64,000 nucleotides of DNA from NCBI GenBank assembly GCA_003988855.1, contig QYAI01000039.1, positions 124,001-188,000 on the forward strand. The letters are read 5' to 3'. This document shows positions 36,000 through 48,180 of the stretch, piece after piece; within the stretch, counting starts at the first letter, position 1, and each line of letters opens with the position of its first letter. The translations under genes were made by a program, and so were the position numbers. The stretch is from Arachnopeziza araneosa (Eukaryota; Ascomycota; Leotiomycetes; Helotiales; Arachnopezizaceae). The notes beneath the pieces were generated by a model that saw only the letters and a program-made list of their open reading frames with translations, did no database searches and was not told the origin of the DNA.

Positions 36000-37948
36000 A
36001 TGGCCTGTGGAGCTTGCAAAGATCTAAATCTAATCGGCCACGAAGAAGGCTTCATTTTGGGGCTGACCGACATCCAAGAAGCATGCAAATATTGTTCACT
36101 TCTCCTCAGCCTTGTCAAGTACTTTGCCCCTAAAGCTTATGATGACAAGACGAAAGGCACTCTACGAATTGATCGACAAGATTCCATTGCAACTAATGTA
36201 GAGATAATGTCCGCTACTGATAATTACGGTGATTCGAATACCTTGGCCAATCTTTGGGTTTATCGACGCTCAGGTACGCAGCTCTATTCGTGCTGTCTCG
36301 ACCTCTACGTATCGAGAAATTCATTCTGATTAGTAAACCAGGTAATTCTGCAGAAGAGTTGCTGAATTTAGGAACCCTTGGTTCCGTTTCTACTCAACCA
36401 GATTCTGACGAATGCTTCACCTTCATCGACGACAGAATCCAGAATTGCTGTACATCGCATTCAAATTGCAAGAGGTCAACCCTAACACCATTGCCAAAAA
36501 GAGTCCTCAATATCGGTTCTGATTTCGGAGACGCAATTAGGCTCGTTGAGTCAACTAGCATCCAAGCAGATTATATTGCATTGAGTCACTGTTGGGGCGG
36601 CCACCAACCCATAAAGACAACTCTGTCATCCATGCCTCAGATGCAAGCGAGCATAGAGTGGAGTGATCTTTCGCGAGTATTCCAAGACGCAATCATCGTA
36701 TCACGACGATTAGGAATTGAATGGATCTGGATTGACTCACTCTGTATCATCCAAGACAGCAAATCAGACTGGGAAATTGAATCTGCAAAGATGTGCGATT
36801 ACTACTCTAACGCGTATCTTAATATCTCAGCCTCTTCTTCTAAAAATGGAACTGTTCCTTTTCTCCACAAGCGTGGTTCTCAGTGGCAGCCGAAAAGTTT
36901 TCCATTCACATGCAACGATGGCCAAGAAACTGAGATTCTGGCCCGCAGGCACACAGGCAGTTCGATGGCTCAGCTCGTCGAGGATTTAAGTCCACTATCT
37001 TCACGCGCATGGTGCTGGCAAGAGAACGTCCTCTCGACACGAGTACTGCATTACACTCAATCGGAGCTCATTTTTGAGTGCAAGACGGAAGTGGTCTCTG
37101 AAGACGGGTCAAAACCAAGGGCACTTTACTCGATGGGCCTAGCTCAGAAACTCTCTGGCGGTGACAACAAAATAAATCCATACAGATGCTGGCATGATCT
37201 GATTGAGTCCTACTCCATACGGAAACTTACATTTATGGGCGACAAGTTGCCGGCTGTCAGTGGTGTTGCAAAATATATGCAAGACGTAACAAACTCTGTG
37301 TATCTAGCAGGACTATGGAAAGACAATTTACCGATGGATCTATGTTGGTCGATTGACTACGTCTCCACGAGTTCTTCTCCAATCTTCCAACCAGAGACAT
37401 ATATTGCGCCATCTTGGTCCTGGGCATCCGTAAACGGTGCACTCAACTTCGTCTCCCCCGACGACTCGGCTCCGTTCACTTCTCTGATTGAAATTTTAGA
37501 TGTCCATGTTTCCATGCCTGGCTTGAATAGGTATGGAGAGGTTCAAGATGGGTATCTCAAACTGCAAGGAATGGTGTCGAAGGTCAAGATAAATTGCATC
37601 GAGCCAAACAATTGCTGGACTTACACCACTGGCGAAGATCCAATGACACGAGAGCCGTTTGCGCCAGACTGTATGCTGTGTCCGTATGAAGTGACCTCGG
37701 GAAGTGGCGACGGAGAAAAGGTACTGAATCGAGCACAGAGAGGGGATATCTCGGTGCCTTTTGAAGCAGAAGTTTATTGTCTGTATATTGGAAGGGAAGT
37801 AAGTGATGATAATACCACCTTGTATGGAATGGTTGTAGCTCCTTCACGAATGGGTGATGGAACTTACCTTCGGATTGGATTGATCCAAGTTGATGATGAG
37901 ACTTGGTTTGAGGAAGAGCCAGTTGAGATGACTTTGGACATCAGGTAA
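36000..37948 (+). CDS. HET-domain protein (heterokaryon incompatibility type)
   Basis: Predicted self/non-self recognition protein of the HET family; in studied fungi such proteins trigger cell death upon fusion of unlike strains. Exons 36000-36273 and 36342-37948, intron 36274-36341 (68 nt); the junction gives RRSGNSAEELLN. Product 626 aa. HET core: DYIALSHCWGG at about residue 168, then FQDAIIVSRRLGIEWIWIDSLCI and a QDSKSDWEIESAKM segment. Downstream: SRAWCWQENVLSTRVLHY, DKLPAVSGVAKYM, LWKDNLPMDLCWS and APSWSWASVNG are the usual HET C-terminal landmarks. A Cys-rich N-terminal part (MACGACKDL, CKYCSLL) resembles the zinc-like region seen in other HET proteins. Confidence 0.92.
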
Positions 37949-40009
37949 CGGCTAACAATAGTCTCACGTGTTTTGAAGGTGAAGAACAACGCCAGATTTA
38001 TATTTTATGCTTTAATTTACATTAATATCTATCCTTTTCGGAATTGAAGAGATATACGCTACCCACCTCTGCAAGGTTGATTTCATTGACTCAATGCTGC
38101 ATGCCACTTAGTTCGCTGTTATGGAAGAAGCTACACTCATGTGTAGAAGGAGTTACTTTCGTAGTGTGGAAGAAGTCGCAGTTTTTCGTCTCTCTGAATC
38201 ATACGTCTTTCAAATTCTCGAAGCCATTACTTGTAGAAAGGGTTCGTCCTTACCTCTCCCTATCAATACCTGCTCGAATGCCACTGAACGCATCTGTCTT
38301 TTCTCTTGCAGAGTTCCTCGGGTATCAGAACCTTCCGTTCGCAGGCTACGCCATGTCGCTCCGCCAGACAACGCGTTGTCATTCCCGGACACACTGGTCG
38401 TACTGATTATTCGAAAATTTTAGAGGAGTATTCTTCGTGATATCAATCGTTCTGAAACATTTCCGAGTACGTAAAACCCTGAAATGGTCGTCAGCAGATG
38501 CGGCCATAGAGTAGCTCTAGGAATACCTTGCTCAAATTCAGCTCGACCTCGTCAAAACTCCACAAGCAATTTCTTCCATAGTTCCTCTTCGAAGGTGCTG
38601 CGTTCCGTTAATGGACCATTGAACTTCTCGGAACTTTGGCAGGAGCAGGTAATATGGCAGAGCATACCACTCCTCCGGCGGGGCCTCTGAATCCGAGGAA
38701 TAGAGAGGCATTGCCGTGTGTCGTGTCAAGCATCTTCCTCCTCCGCTGGATCTCAATTCGTCCAAATTCGAACATCTCCGATGCCCACTTCCTCTTCGCA
38801 AACCCCAAGAACCTACATTTATCATCTTCCATTTGCAGAGCTTCAAGGACCTTCGTTCAGCACAGAAATGCCATGCGCCGCGGTTTCTCAATCCTGCACT
38901 ACAACAAGGCACCCTCGTAGGAGCATCATCGTTTCAAAACGAGGTCGTAGGGGTGTAAAGGAGTTCAATTCATGCTTTAGTAGCATTTAAAATCGTTTGG
39001 AAACATTTCCGACCGTGACTTCTGGCCTGGGAAAGGTTGTTGGCTACTAAGATCAAGGAGAGGTGAGCCAGCATTTCCCCTCAACAACAGAAGGCTTGCG
39101 GCTCGCTGCTCGCTTCACATTTCTTATTCGTCTAGGCGCCCAAGAACAATCTCATATTTCTTCCATCATCAGCGTCTAACTTTGTCAGATCTCTTTCCAC
39201 TTCATTTCTACTTGCCATTGTGTCTCAAACTCTCTCTATCGGTAACTTGGGTTCTCCATCTTCTTAATCTGCCTGCTCAAATGTTACCTCCAGATCATCA
39301 GTTTTGACTACGCGCTTGTTTTCGTGCTTTGATTGATGCCCTTTGCTCTCAAATTTGTTACCATAAATGCTAAACAATCTATCCCTCGATTCTTCTTTGG
39401 TTTTGATCTTTTATCTATCTATCTGTTTAACCTTTGCTTGTAATTGGCCAATTTTAAGTTTAACGTGGTTCGACTCTTATCAATATGAGGTAGGATTGAG
39501 GTCAGATGCCTACTACACAATACCTGTGCCTAGAATTAATACTCTTCACTTCGTCTAGAAGCGCGTCGTCGACCAATTATATGTGATCCATTTCCTTTTG
39601 CGCATTTGAGTATTTACGCCTCGTACATGCCCAGGCTTTGCGTCTTGGCAGATTGTTTCAAACCATTATTTCGCGACCTTGGCAGACTCTTTCGAGACAG
39701 CATTAGTGACTTGGCAGACCCCTTTCAGTCAACGTTTGGATCCTGAGCTGAAAATTTGACGACTAAGATGCCGCCATCATAGCAGTGATGAACATGCTGT
39801 GAGGGACTGCGGCTGATGGGACTGTATCATCGCTGCGCCATTACCAATGTTGTATTCAGGAGAAAACCAGGGGCTATTTTTGAATGATATTAAGAGCCTT
39901 GGGGTCCTGTTGTTCTCAGTCGTATCTAGAGGAAAAATCATAACGTTCTCAAAATTATCAAGCTTTTCAAATTCTCCTTGTCGGCTCCAGCATTCCAAAG
40001 ATAGCTAAA
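37949..40009. other. 2-kb intergenic region with a diverged direct duplication
   Basis: No convincing gene. It contains two related segments (about 38306-38467 and 38833-39012). Small frames at 38121-38423 and 38718-38990 overlap them and could be joined to splice-like sites (for example TTTCTCTTGCAG at about 38300-38311), but I recognise no protein family. Pyrimidine-rich sequence covers 39060-39480. Confidence 0.4.
38306..39012. repeat. Diverged direct duplication
   Basis: Segment A (about 38306-38467) and segment B (about 38833-39012) share TTGCAGAG, GACCTTC/AACCTTCCGTTC-type words and a clear 3' block, AATCGTT(C/T)(T/G)GAAACATTTCCGA, at 38445 and 38991. The offset between matching words is 527-546 bases. 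Confidence 0.55.
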
Positions 40010-40799
40010 ATGAAGCTCCTGCTCGCATTCGCTTTTTTGTGCTCCACAGCACGCTCACAAAACATGATCTGGATTAGCACTCCTTACCCAAGCTGCAATT
40101 CATGTCTCGATCAAACGTTCCTATCCTGTCCCGGTTATTACCAAGATGTAGGCTATGCCGAGTGTATGTGTAAGGGCGACGGTGGCGTCAACTTGGCTAC
40201 CTGCGTTAGCATCTGCGACGGCGATGATTCCTTGGGAACGAACCTTGGCTCCCAGACTGTCGGGGCGTGGTATCTATACTGCACTATTTTCTATAAGGAA
40301 ATGTGCCCAGATGCGCAACAGTATATGGATGCTGATATGTACGAACAACGCTGTGGTCCAAATTCCGACCCTGGACTTGGTGATACCACTTCGCCTTCTG
40401 CTATGCTGTAAGAACTTAAAGTTTGTTTGTGGTTCCTCGATAGGTACTGACATATTGTGGCGAAACAGGTCAGCCGATCCAACGATAAGTCCTGCTAAGA
40501 CGGCTGATACTTCTCCGACAAGTGCTCTCCTTCAGACTACTGCCACAACGGGCAATTCCTCGCCAACAGTTACTATAGTTGGAGATGCTACTACGAAGGA
40601 TAATTCCTCGCCGACAAGCGCGCTCTCCAGGGGCACTCAGACTGTCAAATCCTCAGTGACGAACGTTCTTTCAGGCACTAGTGCATCAAGTCAAGCAGTT
40701 ACGGGTAGTCCATCGAATGCTGCCGCTATGGTCTCGAATCCGCTGCTAGGATGGGTTATGATTGGGCTTGGGATTCAACTTGTTAGAATACATTTGTAG
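40010..40799 (+). CDS. Secreted Cys-rich, probably GPI-anchored protein
   Basis: Exons 40010-40407 and 40469-40799, intron 40408-40468 (GTAAGA...AAACAG), product 242 aa. Residues 1-16 are a signal peptide (MKLLLAFAFLCSTARS). The next 120 residues hold about eleven cysteines: CNSC, CPG, CMC, C-x3-C, and several more, reminiscent of CFEM-type domains though the spacing is not canonical. After the junction the sequence is Ser/Thr-rich (repeated NSSPT) and probably O-glycosylated. The C-terminus has a short hydrophobic segment (LLGWVMIGLGIQLV) after small residues (SNAAAM), as in GPI-anchor signals. Likely a cell-surface or wall protein; no enzymatic role visible. Confidence 0.75.
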
Positions 40800-41036
40800 A
40801 TATTATACACAGAATATTGCCACATAAATATCAGATCAGCTGAGCATTATTTCGAGCGCAGAACTTTTTTTTTAAATGCTCGGCAGACATTTCCTCTAAC
40901 CTCTCACAAAGTGGGCGTCGCTAGGTGGTTTATTTACCCAGCTAAAATTACCCCTACTTCACAGTATTTGAAGTTTGAGAAGCAAGACGGGGTTTCAACC
41001 TCGGTCACTCTACCAGCAAGTGACATTAAATTAAAC

Positions 41037-42433
41037 CTACACCCCAATTCTTAAAAAGACCCTTTTGCCCCTTCCAATTACCACTCTAGCTGCCAGACCT
41101 TCACGTATATCATCCTCGTCCTTATCATGCCAATAATGGACCGCATTCGCACTCAATGGCCACAACACCATATTTTCCGGGTGATTGACGAAATCTTCAT
41201 CGATGGTGGTTTGAGCGATGTGATTGAATCAAGCTCATGGACGAGCTCCAAATAGTATTCATCCAGAGGAAGATCGTTGACGTCATGCCCAAAAGGATTT
41301 TCGATCTCGTGGCCCATCAGCCCCATACCTAGGACGATATATGCTGATGGTGCGGTGACAGTAATAGCATATATTTGAACGTGGAAGACGCAAACCAATT
41401 GTGCCAGGAATGGTTATCCAGCCCAGTGATGGGTAGAGCTGAAATGGAAGAGCGAAGACGTAGATGATGGTTATTTGTGATATGACAATACTATATGCTT
41501 CTGGCAGCGGTGTGCTTAGAACTCGTTCCGCTTGAGTCAATGCATCACTTAGCATTGTTAATTGAGCCACTACGTGATGTTAGACCGATAGCTCATGATT
41601 TATCAGACACTTGTAGAAATTCGAGAGAATTGTAGTATTTTGTAAGGGGCTAGTATTAACATGAGCAGAGTAATAGGCAGTCATATAGGTCAAAATCTCA
41701 AGCGGTAGATTGCCCAATGGCCTTTTGCTCTGTTTCATCTGTATGCGTTCGTCGTCCATTAGGAAAGGGATTCCAAGGTATTCACCAAGGATCTTGAGCG
41801 TTGACTGTGGTTTTTTCTCTAATTTATCTGTATCCTCATCAAATGCTGGCTTTGAGAAAGTATCTATATGCGATATCAAGCTGGCCAGATCAGGATATTG
41901 TGCGTACGGTTCGAATGCCAGGATCAGGTTAATTACCGAACTTCTCTAGTTCAGAACAAGAGCCCGCCCAAGAGAAGATAACGTACACTTTCCCAATTAG
42001 GTCCTGCTTTCCCAAGTCTCCTTCATGCTCTTCCACAAATATCCAAGTCATTCGAGCCAGATTTCGTGAAGCAAGCGAGATATTTGACCATGCTTTTCGT
42101 CCGTCGGAGTAACTCCGTGCTGTCAGTCTCAAAACCTACATGGGCTGTGATATAATGCCGTTCGTATGCCGTAGAGTTGAGATATGATAATGAAAGACCA
42201 ACCAGGAATCCAAGTACGGTCAGTAGCAAAGAAGAGATACCCACTATCATAGCATATGATCAGCTCTTGAACGATTTCTAATTGTAGCTTCGCTCTCACA
42301 ATCAAATACGAACTTAGAAATACAAGTTATAATTGAGGACCATAAGGCCACAATAATAAGTGCAACAATCGTCTTTGGCAGGATGCTACCATTAAGCGAG
42401 CCTTGGAAAAAGGCTTTCCTTTCTACAAGCCAG
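41037..42433 (-). pseudogene. Bestrophin-like (UPF0187) chloride-channel relic
   Basis: Family of anion channels in membranes. Readable exons: about 42433-42300 (LVERKAFFQGSLNGSILP, TIVALIIVALWSSIITC), 42243-42159, 42112-41989, 41945-41609, 41569-41396, then 41343 onward. Joined, they give family landmarks: LVGLSLSYLNSTAYERYSDGRKAW, SRNLARMTW, VINLILAFEPYAQYPDL, SDALTQAERVLSTPLPEAYSI and GHEIENPFGHDVNDLPLD. Several things look wrong. No start codon is found for the first exon. One intron (42113-42158) needs a GC donor without consensus. Another is only 39 nt (41570-41608). The frame shifts near 41220-41235, after which ENMVLWPLSANAVHYW and the true end (41037) are in another frame. It is probably decaying; a complex splice pattern is the alternative. 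Confidence 0.6.
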
Positions 42434-42961
42434 CTGCACGATCCAGAAAAATTACACGCTTGACCTCGTTTATTGTGATGAGGCTATGTGTTGATCTTGA
42501 ATCCCTTTTGGGGTTTCTTGCGTGATCACGTGACCATCAGACCTCGTTCCTGCCTGTCTCTTAATTCGCGCTTTTGACGTCTCAATAACTTTGAAATACC
42601 TTACTATCTCGAAAAAGACTTAAGAAACGATCTAACTTTTAAATGCCATAATACTTCATCATCTTTTGAAACTTATGCTAAGGGAATAGGTAGAGGAAGG
42701 TCTTGTCACGTGAAGTAGGATTTCTACATCTTGTTCTGATTTCTTATCTTTAGCATAGCATTTGAATAAAACTAACTTTGAAACCAAAATTTTACCGCCT
42801 TTATATCAGATTATTATTTGAATAAGCAATATCTCGAAAAGAAGACTAATCATCCATTCGGGTTTAGTCCGGCAGATCATGAATAAGTCAGCCTTAACCA
42901 TCAAGTTTCAACGTCAGATTCATCAGCAAGAACCCAGGCTTGTGCGAGATACTTTGATGTA
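42434..42961. other. Intergenic region
   Basis: Between the bestrophin relic and the NACHT-ankyrin gene start; it may hold the missing 5' part of the relic. AT-rich, no other feature recognised. Confidence 0.4.
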
Positions 42962-45900
42962 ATGGATTCTCAGAAGCATCGAAAGAGGTCCAAATGGTTG
43001 TCAAAGGTCTTTGGTAAGGAAGAAACTTCGGAACCAGCTCAAATCTCAAAGCCAGCAGCAGTGGGGCCTAGTTCCAGTCAAGCTTTCCCGTACAGCACGA
43101 TCCAGGAAGCGTCTGTGGCGACCGAACTTCCTCCTCCGCCTTACACCAAGTCTTCTGAGAACACTACTCAAAACGCGGCGATAATTCAGAGACGTAGCGC
43201 TTCAAGTCCACCCCAGGACTCTGAAATCAAAAATGGGGCTGATTCAAGCCTACCTTGGGGGAAACCCGAGAATCTACAGGCTTCACACGGGGAAGATGCT
43301 TCCGTTTCTGGTCTCAAGGGCAACGAGCAGCCCAAATCTGGAGGGGTGGCTAGTTTCCAATCGTCTGCCAAGAAAAAAGATGACGTGAAAGCGCTAACTG
43401 GCGGGGTTCTGTCTGCACCAGCGGTCGACACTCGGAAGACAGCTAAAGGTTCCTCTCGAACTCAGAAGGCAGAATTCAAAGATGAAGAAGCCGTACCGCG
43501 TATTCTTGACCCTAATACTTCAATGTACAGTGCTGGCCTGTGGGAGAAAGCATATAAACAAATGTCTCAAAATGAGAAGCAAAATGAACTTTTCATCCAG
43601 TACGAAGTGGTCTTGGACGAAATTTCTCCTAGCGATACAAAAACCACGAGTTTTCCTCAAAAGATGGAAGCAAATGTACAGAAACAGATTAGTATCATGA
43701 AGCAAAAGCAGTGGGTCCTTCAGTGGGACAAGAAAGATATCGTCATCCGAGACCAAGCAGAGAGAATTGTTAAGTTTGTACAAACGTTTTCAGCTTTGGG
43801 GGATGCGATAGCGCAGATCGATCCAATTCAGTCAGTAATTTTTCTTTTCTATTTTGCAAACGATAAAGGGCAGCTATTACACATTATTGAAAGCTACGCT
43901 CCTTAGCTTTTGAATCCTCAGTCAAGAATAAATACTGATATGCAGTTAGCGTTGGGATCCCTTGGGCTGGCGTTTGTACAATTCTGAAACTCATTTTGAA
44001 TGATTCGACACAGCATCAAGATGTCCTGAACGGGATCGAGGATATCTCCACCATTGTTGGAAAGTATATTGCCATTGAGGACGTTTACGTGCGCAGTTAT
44101 GATATAACCCCCAGCTCAGAGAGTAATGTTGCATTCGAGAAGTGCATTATCAATGTATATTCAAGTGTGCTGCTCTTTCAGGTTAAGGCTGCTCTTCATT
44201 TCCACAAGTCAACAATGGCAAGGACGGCATCAAATATTGTTAAATCCGTTGATTGGAGGGAGCTTCTTTTGAAGATCAAGAAATGCGATACGGAATGTCT
44301 ATCTATGGCATCGATGGCAGGGACTTCGAATATAACAAGCGGAATCAGTTCCATCAACGAAAATATCTTAGACATTCAACAGAAATGGAAAGAGATTGAG
44401 GATATTAGCGCCATCCTCAAGAAGCTTGAAGCTGGTTGGGAGAAGAAACAGAAAGATATCAAAGCCATGATCGAGTGGATTTCAGAAGTTCAAGTTGGAA
44501 TGGAGCATGAGCGAGCTCGAGCCAATCTGGGAGAGAGATATTGGAATTCGGGTCAGTGGTTCTTGCATGGCTCTGATTTTCGGAGCTGGACGGCCTCGAT
44601 TCATGGTAGCTTATGGCTTCAAGGCTCTGTTGGAACGGGCAAAACGAGTCTTGCTTCCATGGTCATTAATGAGTTGATCAAGTCGGGTGATAATCCAAGC
44701 GTTGGGTTCTTTTATTGCCGCGCGACGGGAGAAGTGCCAAATAATCCAACAGCCATCTTCCGAAGTCTTGTAGCTCAGCTGGCTTCCACAATTGATGGTG
44801 ATGATGTTTATCCCGTCATCAGGGATTGGTATCAGAGAGAAGCCAAGCACTACGTCACGGGTAGTCGGCTTACTATCGGTCAATGCAGGGATTTACTGGT
44901 CAAATTAATGGCACTAAGAGGAAGGATCACCATTGTCATCGACGGAATTGACGAATGTAGTGCACCTATGGAGTTGCTACGATCACTGCATGATATTTGG
45001 AAAGATTTTCCTAAACTCAAACTCTTCTTGACAAGTCGTTTAGACGTTGAAGTATCAAGTATTTTCCACAGAATACCAACAGTGCAGAGCGAAGTCTCGA
45101 AAACATCAGATGATATCAGAGAGTACATCGCGCAAGAGTTAAATCGAAAAGACAGACGAAACAAAAAAGTCATCACAGACGAGCTTGCTGAGCGTATGAT
45201 TAATATTTTGGCCAAAAGAGCTCAGGGGATGTTCCGTTGGGTTGAGCTCCAACTTGATCTCCTCATCAACTCAGAATGGCGCATCAAATATCGCAAAGAC
45301 TTTGAAGAGCGGCTCAACCAACTCGAGCTTGGCTCTGGCCAAGAAGTCCTTAACTCCCTCCGAGAAACTTATGATCTCATCTACTCCCGCAACACCCAAG
45401 GACCACACAGTCGCCGCGTTGCAGAAAAGGCGCTCAAATGGGTCCTATGCGCTGCTCGACCGCTCAAGATCTGGGAACTAGGGGCTGCGGTGTGCGTTGA
45501 TGGAGAGGATAAGGTTAAAACCGATTTGATTGTCAGCATTTGTAGTAATTTTTTCACTGTTGACCCGAGAGGCTTTGTGCAGCTTGCTCATTTGTCGGTG
45601 AGGGAGTATTTGGAGGTCAAGGAGGTGGATGGAAAGTTAATATACTCACCGGAGGAGACGCACGCTGCTGCTGCCTACACTTGTCTGTTGTATTTCAAGA
45701 ATGTGGCGAAGTTTGTGGCAGAGCAGAAAGAGTATGATGTGGATGTTGAAGAAGTAGAAGCGAGTGATAAGGATGATGAGGAGGAATCTGATATTGAAGA
45801 TGATGTCAGAATGGAAGTAGCGAATGAAGCCGATTTAATAGTGAGAATGGATGAGAGAGAACGAGATGCCAGAGAAAGAGTTGCTAGAGAAAGAGATCGA

Positions 45901-47139
45901 GTTTTCTACCGAGAGCTCGAGGAGGCTAGAAGAGCCGCTTCTTCTCCATCCAGAAAAGAAGGAGAAAATCAGAATAATCCGAAGAGCCCTTACGACGGCC
46001 CTAATGCCGACTACTTCGGCCTCGCAGACGAATACTTAATGGTCGACTCAGCACCCAAGCTAGAGCCTAGGGAAGCCATCAAGAGGTTCCAACGCTACGC
46101 TTCCATATATTGGGCCACACACTGCGAAGCAGCGAAGAAATTCCGTACCGATGAGTCTACCAACCTCAACGAACTGTTTTGGGAGTTTTTAGAGGACGAT
46201 GGAAAGAATCCTGCATTTCAACAGTGGACGACGGCGCTTTTTAACGAGTCGAAATTATCAAGCTTGCCAACCATTGATCCTGCCCCTATGATTTTTATAC
46301 CGACGACCGCTCATCAACAACATGTTCTTGATGCGGAGCCTATGTATAATCGTTGGGCGGAAATCATTACGCATGTTGGAGGATCGCAGCCCTTGAAACC
46401 GAGTATTCCGCTGATAGCTTGCTCATATGGCTTTATCGATGTCCTCCAGGAGATCTCTGAAGACGGATCCGCGCTGGTAACTTGCAATCACCACGGTATC
46501 CCGGGTGTGGTGCTCGCCACACGGAATGGATATAACGAAGTTCTTGATCTCCCGATTCCGTCCGATCTTGATCTTGATGTTCCTGATAAAGATGGTCGGA
46601 CCCCGCTTCACCATGCAGCTTTTAATGGCTCGCTGGAGTTGGCGCGGGTACTGCTCGGTTATCCTCGAAAGGCTAGCCGTCGACCCAGCAAGAAGGCGCG
46701 TCTCTTGCGAGCGGACGTGAATACGAAAGATCTTTGCCAGCGTACACCTCTTCATATAGCAGCAGAGTATCGACGACTGGAGGTGCTCAAATTGCTGCTC
46801 CAAGAAGAAACGGTGGATGTTCATGCAAGAAATGACTATGGCTACACAGCCTTGGGGATGTGTGCCACGAAGCCAGAACTAGCGGACCTCTTGAGAGAGG
46901 ATAAAAGATATCAGATCGAGGATGAGTTTGAATACGATGCGGTTGGGGATGGCTATGCGAAGAACATCACGGCGTGGTATAGGATGGATAAAAAGCCATG
47001 GGAATCGAATGAGGTAACCGAGGAAGCTGAAAAAGAACCGGATACTATTACAGAATCGCCCAAAGAGGATGATGATAAGGAAGAGAAGCTTTATCATGTT
47101 AGCTCAGATAAAGGTCACGACACCGTTTCCGAGGATTAA
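42962..47139 (+). CDS. NACHT-ankyrin receptor (complete)
   Basis: Fungal NLR-like STAND protein, 1,352 aa. Exons 42962-43830 and 43950-47139; the intron (119 nt, GTCAGT...GTTAG) was fixed because splicing gives AQIDPIHVGIPWAGVC, the hallmark of the N-terminal domain found in fungal NACHT proteins (NWD-type, PF17100-like). A disordered Ser/Pro-rich leader (1-190) precedes it. The NACHT domain has the P-loop GSVGTGKTSL at about residue 515, Walker B IVIDGIDEC at about 619 and LTSRLD (sensor). Then winged-helix-like segments (ALKWVLCAARPLKIWEL, LAHLSVREYLE), a charged insertion (about 940-1000) and ankyrin-type repeats at about 1167-1270 (DGRTPLHHAAFNGSLELARVLL, QRTPLHIAAEYRRLEVLKLLL). The tail is acidic. 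N-terminal activity is unknown. Confidence 0.9.
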
Positions 47140-47221
47140 ACCAGGCCTGAGAAGTGCAGTGTTTAGCCAGCTCTTTATGCAACTTTAATTGATCTCATCT
47201 ATTATTCTTAATAACACAATT

Positions 47222-47919
47222 TCATAGCCAACCACATATGGATCTCATACTTCTCACCTCCCTAGTACAGCTTGAATAGTACATCAGGGTCCATGTATCC
47301 AGACGCACATCCCTAAACTTCCATACTTTATCTCCGTTCTTCCCTTCACGCAGATCACCATAATGGATTAGGCAACCCCTACCCCGAACTCGATCAATTG
47401 CGGGTCTTTTACCCATCTTAAGACTGAAGATGCCGATACAGTCCAGGCCGCGCATTTCTAGTACCTCGTCGCCTACCTTGAAATCGCCATTTGCACACCC
47501 GATGGCTCTTTTTGAGGTGATAAAGAATTTCATATTCCTGGGCAGTCGGCATGAGAAACGCATCATCCAATCTTCCCAGGTAGAGTTCGTCGGCGAGACT
47601 TTCCCCTCTCGTCTAAGTCTTATTAAGTATGAAGAATTATATGTTGGAAAGTCGTCTTCTGGCAGCAATAAATTTCTTAGCCGAAAGTAATCGACTTTCT
47701 CACATCCGTTTTGTGAAAAGTCGTACGGTATTCCGTTTTCTCAAAGACGGTCTTAGTGCCATCAAGTAAAGGTAGTTGATCTGATTGCTCTTTCAGAAGA
47801 ATAATGTTTTGAGGAGTGCCAATCCAGGTAATCTGGCCTTTGTTGTTACTGCAAAACGGCTCTGTCGGATAATTTTTCTGCTGCAGATATCGTATCTTTG
47901 TCAACAGTGCATCGTCCAT
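47222..47919 (-). pseudogene. C-terminal fragment resembling a HET-type protein
   Basis: Two exons can be read: 47919-47727 and 47658-47222, intron 47659-47726 (GTACGA...GCCAG), together 209 aa from an internal Met (MDDALLTKIRY). The end contains RNMKFFITSKRAIGCANGDFKVGDEVLEM, which resembles the FFVT-x-GxxGLGP...GDxV module at the C-terminus of HET proteins. Just upstream (about 47930-47945) lies a splice-acceptor-like sequence (CTAGTACAG), and the frame stays open across the Met to it. This suggests the fragment is the 3' part of a larger gene whose earlier exons lie to the right, beyond the putative element. The HET resemblance is moderate; a small independent gene is the alternative. Confidence 0.45.
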
Positions 47920-48110
47920 TTCCTCGTAGTATTCTGTACTAGTGAATGATGTTGAAGTTTACGCCATGCCGCCTTACATTCTAGCAAGCCTTTGTTGTCC
48001 GTTTTTCTTGACTTAGTGTGGGACTGCAGATGATGCCCATAGACTCAGGATTAATTTTCCCTTTCGCTGGTTCCGTTTTAGTCTGCGGACGTGAGCAACT
48101 GCTGCTTTAA

Positions 48111-48180
48111 CCTGAGCTGAGGGTGAGCATGCCGGAGCAGAGCCTGAGCAAGCCTGAGCAGAGCCTGAGCATCCTGAGCA
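48111..48180. repeat. Left array of CCTGAGC heptamers
   Basis: CCTGAGC occurs at 48111, 48143, 48153, 48164 and 48173, with variants GGTGAGC and CGGAGC between. Orientation is opposite to the array at 59979-60117. Confidence 0.8.

Noticed and set aside
38121..38423. Possible small two-exon gene next to the HET gene
   Set aside because: Splice-like sites exist, but no family is recognised and the segment is part of a diverged duplication; kept as repeat only.
40988..41020. tRNA-like words (GGGGTTTCAACC and TCACTCTACCAGC) on one strand
   Set aside because: They resemble T-arm and D-arm on the minus strand but there is no room for an anticodon arm; no full tRNA fold can be drawn.
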